This document shows, piece by piece, positions 1 to 8,463 of a stretch of DNA of 44,100 nt. A model generated the notes under the pieces. The model searched no databases. It had not been told where the DNA came from and worked only from the letters and a program-made list of their open reading frames with translations. The DNA is from Chloroflexota bacterium (lineage in GTDB: Bacteria; Chloroflexota; Dehalococcoidia; UBA2979). A program made the position numbers and the translations under genes. Where the stretch lies: assembly GCA_009837285.1 (NCBI GenBank), contig VXTU01000025.1:1-44100 (forward strand), given 5' to 3'. Numbering within the stretch: the first letter of the stretch is position 1; each line of letters starts with the position of its first letter.

Positions 1-372
1 TCGGGTTCCTGATCCACTGGAGCCGCGTTCCGTTCTCCACCGTGGCCCATCAGCACGGATCGAACCGTAGTCGACTCGAACCCGAAGAGATGTGAGAGGC
101 CTATGAGATCGAGAGCCGAACGCGTGAGGAATTGATCATTGTTGAGCAGGGGGCCCAACCAGCTGGCGGACGCATTTGCTGGACGAGCAGTGGCCGCGGG
201 CGCTACGTGCCGGTCCACGAACGGCTAGAGGCGCTCGGGAAGCAAGACGTTCACCGTGACCAGGGGGCTCGTGACGCGCACCGCGCTGAAGGCGGCGAGG
301 AGATCGGACACGGCGCCTGGCTGCCGTCGCGGTCAGGCCGACAAGAAGCTGGCCGAGCGTGCCCGACTGGCT
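1..372. other. No supported gene
   Basis: I see no convincing coding region here. The open frames on both strands are short, have GC-driven composition without recognisable motifs, and do not continue into a known family. The Fic gene on the minus strand ends at 373, so this is its downstream flank, cut by the window edge. Confidence 0.4.
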
Positions 373-1659
373 TCAGCGCGTGCGGGGTACGCGCCTGATT
401 GGCTCCGAGATGAGGGTGTCGCCTTCGGGGCTCGCGAGCCGGCGCTCCAGGGCTGTGAATGCCTCGATGATCTCGGGTGCCTCGAATGCCCGGTTGCGCC
501 GTCCGACGGTCATCTGCCTGAGGATTCCCGCCGAGACGAACCGGTCGATGGCCAGGCTGGTCGCCTGGAACGACCGGCCGATCAAGTCTGAGGCGGTGTT
601 CGTGGTCAGCAGCGGCGCGCCGGGGAGCGCGTCGACGAGCAGATCGACTGAAGACCCACCCCGCACGGGGCTGAGGCGCTCGCGCCACGAGTCCTGGAGC
701 GCCCGCACGTGTATCTCAAAGCGACTGGCGTTCTCGGCGGCCCGCCGGCATGCGCCCGCAAAGAGCGCGATCCAGCTGTTCATGCCGGCCTGAGCGTCCT
801 CGGAATCGGGCGGCCCGTCGTGGCGTGTGGCCGTGAGCCCGGCGATGTAGTCGTCGGGCCACGTGGCCAGGATCAGCGAGATCGGGGCAAGGACGCGCGA
901 CGCAAGTCCACGCCGTCTCAGCACCAGGTGAGTGAGCGCACGCCCCGTGCGCCCGTTCCCATCGACGAATGGGTGGATCGTCTCGAACTGGGCGTGGGCA
1001 ATCGCGGCCTGCGCGACCGCCGGGAGTGATTCGTCGTTGCAGAACGCGGCGAGGTCGGACAAGAACTCGTCGACCTGTTCCGGGGGTGGCGGCACGAACG
1101 CAGCCGCGCAAGGGTTGTAGCTGCTGCCCCCGATCCAGTTCTGGACTGCCCGGGCTCGCCCGGTGTGTCCTGCCAGCGGAGTCTCGGCGAGCAGCCGTCG
1201 ACGGGCCTCGAGCATGATCTCGACGGTGATGTCCCCGCCACGGGGCACAGCCTCCGCCGCCCAGCGCATCGCGTCGATGTTCCCGATCACCTCGACGGCG
1301 GTGACGTCCCGCGGATCCTCGCCGAGTTCACGGGCCGCCTGCGCGCGGAGGAGCCTGCGGCCACCGACCTCCAGTCCCTCGATCCGGGAGGAGGCGACCG
1401 CTTCGGCGCGTAGCAGGAGTCGAGCAAGCGCCTCGGTGTCGGCCAGTGCGCCTGCCGTCGCGTTGAGCCGGACCAGCGCTGCCTCTGCATCGGCGACATC
1501 GGCTGCGACGTCCCCGTCGAGCACGAACCGCCGGCCGAGCAGTGGGTCCGGGATGTAGACTTCGTAGTCACAGGGGAGGCGATCGCGGCGTGTCTGCCCG
1601 CGAGCATCGCCCTCCCAGCGTCGCGCTTCTAGCCGCCCCAAGGCCCTCTCCGTATTCAA
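373..1659 (-). CDS. Fic family protein (putative AMP transferase)
   Basis: A 428-residue Fic-domain protein. Fic enzymes usually transfer AMP from ATP to a hydroxyl side chain of a target protein. The Fic core motif HPFVDGNGRTGR is intact at residues 229-240, with catalytic His229. An N-terminal S-x3-E-G motif (Ser90 to Glu94-Gly95, in SSRIEG) fits the class II inhibitory helix that blocks ATP gamma-phosphate binding. The last 100 residues look like a winged-helix module (LIGRSFQATSLAIDRFVSAG), common in Fic proteins that also bind DNA. The only start I can find is TTG at 1659; an in-frame stop lies shortly upstream and no ATG precedes residue 30. The start lies inside a 9-bp inverted repeat that may be its operator. 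No partner gene adjoins it. The target is unknown. Confidence 0.85.
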   Translation of the reverse strand: MNTERALGRLEARRWEGDARGQTRRDRLPCDYEVYIPDPLLGRRFVLDGDVAADVADAEAALVRLNATAGALADTEALARLLLRAEAVASSRIEGLEVGGRRLLRAQAARELGEDPRDVTAVEVIGNIDAMRWAAEAVPRGGDITVEIMLEARRRLLAETPLAGHTGRARAVQNWIGGSSYNPCAAAFVPPPPEQVDEFLSDLAAFCNDESLPAVAQAAIAHAQFETIHPFVDGNGRTGRALTHLVLRRRGLASRVLAPISLILATWPDDYIAGLTATRHDGPPDSEDAQAGMNSWIALFAGACRRAAENASRFEIHVRALQDSWRERLSPVRGGSSVDLLVDALPGAPLLTTNTASDLIGRSFQATSLAIDRFVSAGILRQMTVGRRNRAFEAPEIIEAFTALERRLASPEGDTLISEPIRRVPRTR

Positions 1660-1681
1660 GGATACAGCATAACCTTGAATA
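1653..1681. promoter_or_regulatory. Inverted repeat at the fic start, candidate operator
   Basis: A perfect 9-bp inverted repeat, TATTCAAGG at 1653-1661 and CCTTGAATA at 1673-1681, has an 11-bp spacer. A further half-site TTCAAGG lies at 1695-1701. The repeat overlaps the proposed TTG start of the fic gene, where an autorepressor would sit. Binding by the Fic protein's own winged-helix domain is an inference. Confidence 0.5.
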
Positions 1682-1842
1682 TGAAGTCGAGCTGTTCAAG
1701 GTTGGGCACCCTCCTCACGTGCCCGTCACGAGTCCATCGGTCAGTTTCCCGAGGAGATCGGAGGGCTGCAGCTCCTGGCGCAACGGAGACTCGCCGGAAC
1801 AGCCCGCCCCCCACGGTTGCTGGTCGGCTCCGTGTGCCTGGC

Positions 1843-2930
1843 TTATGGCCCACCGCCCTTGACGACGAGCGGCGTGACGGCGGGCACGCCGGCAGTGAAC
1901 AACGCCCGGAAGCGTGCGTTCACGAAGTCGGGCGCGGCGAGGATGTAGACACCCACTCGCCGCCGGCGAAGGCGTAGACGGCCGCGAGGCCGCGCCCAGC
2001 CGCGCAGGCATCGAGGTTGTCGACGCTGCCGCCCTCGTAGACCACGAGGCTGAAGCCCTGGGCGATCTCACCGATCAGGCAGCTCGTGAATGGCACGGTG
2101 ACCTCGGGCGCGGCCGGAGCCGGCGTCGCCGGGCCCTCGCTGCGCACGACCAGCGGCAGCAGCGTCGGGACGGCGTCGGTGAACAGCGCCCGGAACGGCG
2201 CGTTCACGAAGTCGGGCGCGTCGAGGATGTGAGAGACCCACTCGCCCTCGTGGAGCACGTACAGCGCGGTGGCGTGGCGGCGCCCCGCGCAGGCCACGAG
2301 GTCGTCGACGCTCCCGCCCTCGAAGACGACGAGGCTGAAGCCGACGCCGACCGCCCCGCGCAGGCAGCTCGCCGAAGGGCCGGCCTCGACCACCTCGGCG
2401 AAGTGCACGCGGTAGACGCGCGCGCGGCTGCCGTCCGGCGAGGTCACGGTGACCGTGATCTCCTCCACCCCGTCGAGGTCGACCTGGTGGCCGTTGGCCT
2501 CAGCGTCCGCGTCGGCAGGGCCGATGGCCACGGTCGCGCCGTCCTGCGCGGCCATGGCCGCGACCGTCGTCGACGTGACACCTGCAGCCGCGACACCCTC
2601 GTACTTCCTGCGTGCGGGGTCGAACGTGCCGAAGTCGACCCCGCTCAGGGTGAGCGTGGCGAGGCGGGCATCGATGGCGTGGGGCATGTTGTAGGTGTAG
2701 ACCTTGCCGTCGTGCGCGTCGGCGACGTACATCACCGCGCCGTCGGACCAGATGCCGCGCGGGCTGTTGTTGCCGACGCGGCCCGGCTCCTCGAAGTCCT
2801 CATCCGACGCGCGCTCGAGGGCTGCTGCCTCTTCTTGCGGCTCGCCGGGCGGCACCGGCAGGCGGTAGGCGAAGAGCCGTTTCGCGCCGTGGTCGGAGAC
2901 CCAGACCGTGACGCCGTAGGCGAAGAGGAC
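1843..2930 (-). pseudogene. Truncated, frameshifted cadherin-like/beta-propeller surface protein
   Basis: Remains of a secreted or surface protein read on the minus strand. From its surviving 5' side it contains an NHL/beta-propeller-like piece (GIWSDGAVMYVADAHDGK), a cadherin-like beta-sandwich domain, and two copies of a module with FSLVV(F/Y)EGGSVD and EWVS motifs. The first copy continues intact with APDFVNAPFRALFTDAVP. In the second copy, one base is missing near 1948 relative to copy 1, so the frame closes early at 1920. In the other frame the expected continuation, APDFVNARFRALFTAGVP, runs to a TAA at 1843. The 5' end stops abruptly at about 2930, where sequence of a serine recombinase on the other strand begins. 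The gene is therefore broken twice. The module style is typical of Chloroflexota surface proteins as I remember them. Confidence 0.7.
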
Positions 2931-4067
2931 TTCGCATCCGGCAAGGGCTGCAACCGCATCGCCACGGAACTCAACGCCGAGGGAGTGCCGACCCTCGGCG
3001 GCAACCAGTGGTACCCGGTGACGATCACGCGGATCCTCAAGAACGAGACGTACACCGGCCGCACCGTCTACCGGCGCACCAAGAAGGTGAAGGTGCGACG
3101 CCCGGGCACGACGAGGCGCGTGGAGCGGCACATCGAGCAGGCCCCGAGCCAGCACATCGTGATCGGGGGCGCCTCTCCGCAGATCGTGTCACGGGACCTC
3201 TTCGATCGCGTGCAGGCGCGATTCGGAGACCCGGAACGCCTGGCGAAGCGCGCCCCGCCGCACAGCTACCCGTTGCGTGGGCGCCTGCGCTGCGGGCACT
3301 GCGGCGCTGGCATGGTGGGGCAGTCGGTGAACCGGGGACGTTACCACTACTACCGCTGCAACCGGCTGTACCTGTCCGACGCTGAGAAGCGCTCCACGAG
3401 CAGGCAAATTCAACAGGAGTCCTTGGAGTCGGCCGTCCGTCGGGCCATCGAGGACGTGCTGGCGCGGCCGGACCTCGCCATTGAGATGGCTGAGCGGCTG
3501 AGGCACGGCACAGACCACGCCGTCCGGCTCGCCGAGCTGGATCGCGAAATCGCCCGGGTCGGCGAGAGTGAGGGTCGGCTCGTAGAGCTCTACACGGATG
3601 GGCGCATCGCCAGAGCCGCGCTCGACCGCAAACAGGACGAGGTGATGCGGCGCAAGGGGGCGCTGGAGCGAGAGCGCGCGCAACTGCGTGCGGAGGCCGA
3701 GCCCGGGCCCGATCCGGAGTTGCTGCGCGAGCGTATGCCGGAGGTGCTTGCGTTCATCCGCGAGTGGGTCGCGAAGGCTGAGGGCGACGACCTCGATCTG
3801 CTGCCTCAGGCGCTAGACGTCCGAGTGGATGTCTCGCCCGATGAGGCCGATGTACGCGTCGAGGTGCCGATGATCGAGGCTAAGGAGGGGGCAGATTCTC
3901 TCACCACTGCACGAACATCGGCATCACCGCTCGCCTGCCACAACCGGCGGTTCGGAGCGCCTGCCGTTCCGCCGGACCTTCGCGCGGAGCCCGAAGGCCG
4001 GGAAGCGGGCTTAGCGAGGAACAGTCACCCGGGCGCCGGCATAGTTCGATATGTAGGTAGTTCTTGA
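2931..4067 (+). pseudogene. Large serine recombinase remnant (C-terminal half only)
   Basis: The reading frame matches the C-terminal half of a large serine recombinase. It begins at the recombinase-domain motif ASGKGCNRIATELNAEG and continues through GRTVYRRTK, the zinc-ribbon CGHCGAGMVG...YYRC, and a long coiled-coil region. The N-terminal resolvase catalytic domain with its serine is absent; the open frame continues upstream only as antisense of the surface-protein pseudogene. It is clearly related to the intact recombinase at 25576 (shared GRTVYRRTK, YPLRGRLRCG, MVGQ, YYRC). The ribbon segment after YYRC lacks the later cysteine found in the intact copy. The frame runs across a dnaN-tail repeat at 3901-3927, so residues beyond about 3900 are incidental. 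It is the relic of an older element that used the same site. Confidence 0.85.
3901..3927. repeat. Left attachment-site copy (relict dnaN 3' end)
   Basis: Read on the minus strand, these 27 bases encode V-M-P-M-F-V-Q-W-stop, the exact last eight residues and stop of dnaN at 27142-27168. The two copies lie in the same orientation and differ at four positions, all synonymous third-codon positions. Homology ends at the Val codon. The recombinase-side word gcagattct precedes both copies (3891-3899 and 27121-27129). This fits the left junction of a site-specific insertion at the dnaN 3' end. Confidence 0.8.
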
Positions 4068-4084
4068 TAAATACCGACATATCG
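4047..4084. promoter_or_regulatory. Inverted repeat operator/promoter of the abiEi-like gene
   Basis: CGATATGTAGGTA at 4047-4059 and TACCGACATATCG at 4072-4084 form a 13-bp inverted repeat with a single mismatch and a 12-bp spacer. The spacer contains GATAAA (4066-4071), a plausible -10 element, so a bound repressor would cover the promoter. The gene starts at 4099. AbiEi antitoxins are known to repress their own promoter through inverted repeats. Confidence 0.65.
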
Positions 4085-4098
4085 CCTACGCTCTCGTC

Positions 4099-4701
4099 AT
4101 GGTTCGTGCGACGACGGACAGCATTCTTGACCTAGCACGCGAGGTTGGCGTGATCCGGCCGCGAGACCTGGAGGCCGCGGGAATCCCGGGGAGCTATCTC
4201 TCGCGGCTGGCACACACTGGTGAACTCGACCGGGTGGGGCGGGGACTCTACACCCTGGCGGGCGCCTCGCCGACCGAACACCGCTCGCTCGCTGAAGTTG
4301 CGAAGCGCGTCCCACGAGGAGTGATTTGCCTCCTTTCGGCGCTGCGCTTCCACGAACTCACGACTCAGGCTCCATTCGAGGTATGGCTCGCCATCGGGCA
4401 GAAGGACCGCACGCCACGACCGAACGGCACGCGCCTGAGGATCGTGCGCGTCTCGGGTGATTCGCGTGACGCCGGCGTAGAGACGCACGTTGTCGAGGGC
4501 GTACCCGTCCGCATCTATGGCGTTGCGAAGACCGTCGCGGACTGCTTCAAGTTCAGGAACAAGATCGGCGTCGACGTCGCTTTTGAGGCTCTCCGCGATT
4601 GCCTCGAACAGCGCCGCTGCACTACCGACGAACTCTCCGAGTACGCTCGCGTATGCCGCGTTTCGCGCGTCATGCAGCCCTACATGGAGGCGCTCGCTTG
4701 A
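4099..4701 (+). CDS. AbiEi-family antitoxin-like transcriptional regulator, without AbiEii partner
   Basis: A 200-residue protein of the AbiEi type. It has an N-terminal winged-helix 'antitoxin' domain (about residues 5-60: GVIRPRDLEAAGIPGSYLSRLAHTGEL...GRGLYTL) followed by the AbiEi C-terminal domain (LSALRFHELTTQAPFEVWLAI, YGVAKTVADCFKFRNKIG). In the type IV AbiE system this protein represses its operon and neutralises the nucleotidyltransferase toxin AbiEii, normally encoded just downstream. Here only 80 bp follow before a convergent gene, and no AbiEii-like frame is visible. It may be a solitary regulator or a decayed pair. It has its own promoter with a strong inverted-repeat operator. 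It is the first gene inside the element's left end. Confidence 0.85.
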   Translation: MVRATTDSILDLAREVGVIRPRDLEAAGIPGSYLSRLAHTGELDRVGRGLYTLAGASPTEHRSLAEVAKRVPRGVICLLSALRFHELTTQAPFEVWLAIGQKDRTPRPNGTRLRIVRVSGDSRDAGVETHVVEGVPVRIYGVAKTVADCFKFRNKIGVDVAFEALRDCLEQRRCTTDELSEYARVCRVSRVMQPYMEALA

Positions 4702-4781
4702 GTCCCGGGGCGCCCGCGGAACCCTGCCGCCTCGGTCCGGCGCATGTGATGCGAGCAGCCCCACGATCCACTGCGAATGCT

Positions 4782-6101
4782 CTAGATGGTGCGATACCGT
4801 ATGGAGTTCTCTACACCCCGCGGTGCCTCGGACGCCGATGGGCCTGGTCTAAGTGAGCCAGCTGGCTGGTATTCTCCGTCCACAAGCATCAGCAGGATGT
4901 ACAGATAGATCTCAAGTCTGGTGACGGAGGACATTAGATCTAGAACCCGTCGACAGAACAGCGTGTAGTTTTCTCGGTACGTCTCCTCGATTGCTCCCGA
5001 CGATGACTTGACGCACACGACTTCATCGCTCCCAAAGTCGTAGAACGATGCATGGTGCGCGACTCCATTTCGAATTACAGAATCCATGTGGGGGACGAAG
5101 AGCTCGTCGAGCGGCGGGTGCTTGCCGAGATGGGCCGCCTTGTTTGAACTGGCCAACTCGGCGAAGCGCGGGATCACCGACATAGTCCCCTTTCGTGTGG
5201 GGATGGACAGCTGGCGCCAACGAGCGATAGCTTCCACGCCAATCGCTAGAACAGACATCTGCGAGATAGTTTCATAGCAACTTAGATAGAAGTGCCGAAT
5301 GCGCTCGAAGTCCTTGCTCGTGACGGAGAACTTTGTCAGGTCGGCTGGCTCCTTCTTCCAGTACCGCAGGTTGAGTACCGGACTCAAACTCTCCCAGATC
5401 TCCATGAACTCCCGGTGCAGGTCATGGATCTGACGCCAGAGCTCCGCCGCAAGTCCACTCGAGACGATGTTCTCGGTGAATTCCTGCAGCAACTCGGGAG
5501 CCGCTCCATGCGCTTCCGCGATCCGCTCTCCGGCTTGGATCGTGATCTCGTCGACGTCATATGTGAAGGCTCGCAGAAAGTGCGCGGTCTGATCGTGCAA
5601 CAGGCTCAGGCGGTCAGTTCGCTTGTCGCCATCAGGGGTACGCCCGAACTTCGCTTTGGCCACTCGATCGAACAGGTCGTCTTGGCCCCTTTCGAAGTGG
5701 GAGAGAAGCTGGCGAAGAGCGTCCCAGAGGTCTGTGCGCAGGGCGTGTCGGAGTACTTCGTCTTGCTCGAACGCTTGGTAGTCGGAAAAGCGGCCCCAAG
5801 TGGTCATAAACGGACTAAAGAAGCCTTCACGCTCCGTCAGGAGCTCAGAATCGAATGCCAGCACCGCCAAATACTCATCTTCGGCAGCATCTGCTGCCTC
5901 GCCGGTTAGCCAGCGGCCATTTCGTGGCTCCTCGTAGCTAACGTCAGTGTTATCGAGATCGACCAGCACTGCGTAGACAATCTCAATGCCACAGCCCGGA
6001 CATGGGAAGCGATGTGTCTGCCTTGGGCGATGACCAATAGCCGTGCGTGTTAGCGTGATGCCGTCGCAACTCTCACAGCGTAAGGCGTTTCGGACGATCA
6101 T
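4782..6101 (-). CDS. Unrecognised zinc-ribbon protein with C-terminal HEPN-like RNase motif
   Basis: A 439-residue protein I cannot assign to a named family. The N-terminus has two Cys-x2-Cys knuckles (Cys9/Cys12 and Cys34/Cys37), a probable zinc ribbon. The rest appears mostly helical and acidic. Near the C-terminus, RNGVAHH places Arg344-Asn345 and His349 in the R-x4-6-H arrangement that is the catalytic signature of HEPN ribonucleases. It is flanked by helices (SVIRNGVAHHASFYDF before, YTLFCRRVLDLMSSVTRLEIYLYILLML after). It lies about 300 bp downstream of brxL on the same strand, convergent to the AbiEi-like gene. Its base composition is visibly lower in GC than the BREX genes, suggesting separate acquisition. 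A defence RNase triggered on infection is an inference; no substrate or partner is evident. Confidence 0.65.
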   Translation of the reverse strand: MIVRNALRCESCDGITLTRTAIGHRPRQTHRFPCPGCGIEIVYAVLVDLDNTDVSYEEPRNGRWLTGEAADAAEDEYLAVLAFDSELLTEREGFFSPFMTTWGRFSDYQAFEQDEVLRHALRTDLWDALRQLLSHFERGQDDLFDRVAKAKFGRTPDGDKRTDRLSLLHDQTAHFLRAFTYDVDEITIQAGERIAEAHGAAPELLQEFTENIVSSGLAAELWRQIHDLHREFMEIWESLSPVLNLRYWKKEPADLTKFSVTSKDFERIRHFYLSCYETISQMSVLAIGVEAIARWRQLSIPTRKGTMSVIPRFAELASSNKAAHLGKHPPLDELFVPHMDSVIRNGVAHHASFYDFGSDEVVCVKSSSGAIEETYRENYTLFCRRVLDLMSSVTRLEIYLYILLMLVDGEYQPAGSLRPGPSASEAPRGVENSIRYRTI

Positions 6102-6408
6102 CCTCGAGCCTCCAGTTCGACTCCCACGCTCGATACCCTGGTCTAGAGCACCTGCCAGGACACCCTAGCCCTCAACGGGATAGGTGGACTGCGCCGCGAC
6201 TCTCAGACGCGAGGGCCGCCACATCATCACTCTCCACTGCGTTTGTTGCATAGCTGAATCCGTCTGCGCTTGAGGTGGATGGCGGGTTTGGGAGCATCGG
6301 TCCCGGTCGGCGACGGCCTCAGTAGCCACTGCTTCGATACCGCCAATCGGGTCGACCAGCAGTGACTCGGCATCAGCAGGCACCGTCGCGCTTCGTGGAG
6401 GTGCCCGA
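6102..6408. other. Intergenic region between brxL and the HEPN-like gene
   Basis: About 300 bp without a convincing gene. A 72-codon minus-strand frame (6165-6383) has no motif or good ribosome-binding site and is probably chance. The region must hold the BREX terminator or the promoter of the HEPN-like gene, but I see no clear hairpin or strong -35/-10 pair. Confidence 0.4.
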
Positions 6409-8460
6409 CTAAGTTGCCAGGGCCTTGAGGAGCGCCTCGCGAGCGTCCGAGTAGTACAGAATGGTGAGCTTGGTCGCCATCTCGTCAGAAAGCTCGTTGA
6501 GCTGGCGGCGCGCGGAGATCGGAATCAGGAGCGTCGAAGCAGCCTTCTCAACGGCGAGTTCCGCAACTCCCACCGGATCATGCACAGGGTCTATCGTGCC
6601 GCCGAGATTGAGCCCGCCGACGGCCACTAGTCCGCCGTGGACGTTCGTCCCAAGGAGTGCGCTGCACAGGGCAAGCAGCGCAGGAAGACCGAGGAACGCC
6701 CCGCTCCGCGAAGCGTCGAAACCGCGGAGTTGCACCGCGAATTCATGCGAAGCCGGATTCCGGTCGCCGACAAGTTCATTGGACCGCGACAGCAGATTTC
6801 CTTCCGCGTAGCGAACGCTCTCACGGAAGGGCCCGGGGGCGGGAATGTTGGTGATGCGCACACCGGACCCTTGGCGCATGGTCACGTCAATCCGGTACAG
6901 GCCAGCGTGTTCTCCCTCTCCCCCTGGGCTGATCGCCCAAACCTGGCCCGCCGGCAGTGGATCCTCGCTGATAACGTCCTCACTCTGGACTTCCGGAGTT
7001 CCGACGAACCGTTCGATGCCATCGTCGCCGAGGCTGTAACTGAAGTGGGTATTGCGAAACTCCGCACTCCCGATGCGCTTCTGTTGCTCCTTCACCCGAC
7101 GCCTGCACTCAAGCGCCAAGCGCGCCGCCCACTCAATGTCGGCATCCGGAATCTCGGCGCTGCTATCCGGGTACAACAGCTTTAGCAGCCCGTCGATTGT
7201 GCGATCCACGGCGCTTGCGTCCCTCCCACTCAGCGCTCCTCCATAGCGGAGGCGGCCGTGAACTGCTGACAGCCTTGATTCCGTGCGCAATCGTGAGTAA
7301 CTCTCGGCGAGGAAGTCGTTCACTAATCCGAAGTGGTCAGTGAGGAGCGCCGATTCCATCTTCGGAACTTCCCAGCCGGGGACGTACGCGTGCAGGCGGT
7401 CCATAAAGGCCGTGTCATTCTGCATGTCCCGTGGTAGTGGCCCCAAGAGATGTCCGATCCGCTGTTGGTGGCTGACATCCACCTCGAAATTTCCGACAAA
7501 CACGAGCCCACCGGACGCGCGAATGCTCTCGCGGCCCCGGCTGAATTCACCGGACTCCATGTATCCCTTCATGATGTTGACGCCGTCCTTCTGATCGAAG
7601 GCGACCCCTGATATCTCGTCGAAGCAGACCACGTCGTACTGAGCAACCAGCCCTCGTTGGCCAGTCGCGTTGTTCACGAACATCCGGGCCACGGTGGACT
7701 TGCCACCTGAGACCAGGTGCGCGTAGGGAGACACCTGTTGGAAGAGGTGCGACTTGCCCGTCCCTCGCGGCCCGAGTTCGACCATGTTGTAGTTGCGTTG
7801 CACGAACGGCACCATCCGCAACAGCAACATTTCTTGCGCCCGGCGGGAGAACGCCAGAGGCTCAAGCCCCACGCTCCGGATCAATAGATGCTTCCACTCG
7901 TCAACGCTGAAGGCGGTTCTACCCGCAACGAAGTCGTCGAGCACGCCTTGCTTCGAGAGCTGGATGGGGCGCAACGAGGCTATCCCGAAGGGTCGGCCGC
8001 CCTGTTCCTGCGCCACGGTCGCGTCGTACTCGAGTTGCACCTCGGCGTAGAAACCGCCGGTCAGCATCCGCTGGTGGGCGGCCACGCTCTTGGGATCGAT
8101 GCGAACATCGTTCAACTGGAGGCTAGGGAGTGTTGCGTAGTAGGCGTCAGCCCGGGGGTTGAGTCTAGCCGTCACGATGTCGATGAGCTTCACGGTGCCG
8201 AGTTCACGGGCGCGGGACTTGAACAGCTCTTCATCGCCCGGACGCACAGTCCTGTTGCGCATCTGTATCTCGACGATGGCCAGGCCCTCCTCGATTTCCG
8301 CCTCATCGGTGCTCGCGCAATACCGCCCGAGCAGGAACTCAGAAACGTACTCGGGGACCGGATAGCGGCCCTTGAATTGCCGGGCGAGGTCCTTCCGGAC
8401 CACATAACCGGGAAAGGCTTCGGCGGCGAGCTCGTCGACGCGGTCCATCGTGATTTGCAT
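6409..8460 (-). CDS. brxL: BREX protein BrxL (AAA+ ATPase with Lon-like C-terminal domain)
   Basis: A 683-residue BrxL, the last gene of the BREX operon. The AAA+ core has Walker A GPRGTGKS (residues 230-237) and Walker B VVCFDE (Asp281-Glu282). The C-terminal part (about 560-680) has a Lon-protease fold signature (GGLVAVGGLNLGGTIDPV...AASTLLIPIS). By eye, the position of the Lon catalytic serine in GPSAG reads GAFLG and the lysine position reads Gly, so the Lon Ser-Lys dyad appears absent. In type 1 BREX, BrxL is needed for phage exclusion but not for methylation, and acts as a DNA-binding AAA+ ring. The ATG at 8460 lies three bases after the pglZ stop, so translation is coupled. Confidence 0.92.
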   Translation of the reverse strand: MQITMDRVDELAAEAFPGYVVRKDLARQFKGRYPVPEYVSEFLLGRYCASTDEAEIEEGLAIVEIQMRNRTVRPGDEELFKSRARELGTVKLIDIVTARLNPRADAYYATLPSLQLNDVRIDPKSVAAHQRMLTGGFYAEVQLEYDATVAQEQGGRPFGIASLRPIQLSKQGVLDDFVAGRTAFSVDEWKHLLIRSVGLEPLAFSRRAQEMLLLRMVPFVQRNYNMVELGPRGTGKSHLFQQVSPYAHLVSGGKSTVARMFVNNATGQRGLVAQYDVVCFDEISGVAFDQKDGVNIMKGYMESGEFSRGRESIRASGGLVFVGNFEVDVSHQQRIGHLLGPLPRDMQNDTAFMDRLHAYVPGWEVPKMESALLTDHFGLVNDFLAESYSRLRTESRLSAVHGRLRYGGALSGRDASAVDRTIDGLLKLLYPDSSAEIPDADIEWAARLALECRRRVKEQQKRIGSAEFRNTHFSYSLGDDGIERFVGTPEVQSEDVISEDPLPAGQVWAISPGGEGEHAGLYRIDVTMRQGSGVRITNIPAPGPFRESVRYAEGNLLSRSNELVGDRNPASHEFAVQLRGFDASRSGAFLGLPALLALCSALLGTNVHGGLVAVGGLNLGGTIDPVHDPVGVAELAVEKAASTLLIPISARRQLNELSDEMATKLTILYYSDAREALLKALAT

Positions 8461-8463
8461 CAG

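Noticed and set aside
1914-2930. N-terminal part of a long plus-strand frame leading into the recombinase remnant
   Set aside because: It is the antisense of the surface-protein pseudogene, Arg/Ala/Asp-rich, with no resolvase motif; it is open only because of high GC.
4702-4856. AbiEii toxin gene after the AbiEi-like gene
   Set aside because: The continuing frame is short and shows no nucleotidyltransferase motif (no G-S and D-x-D arrangement).
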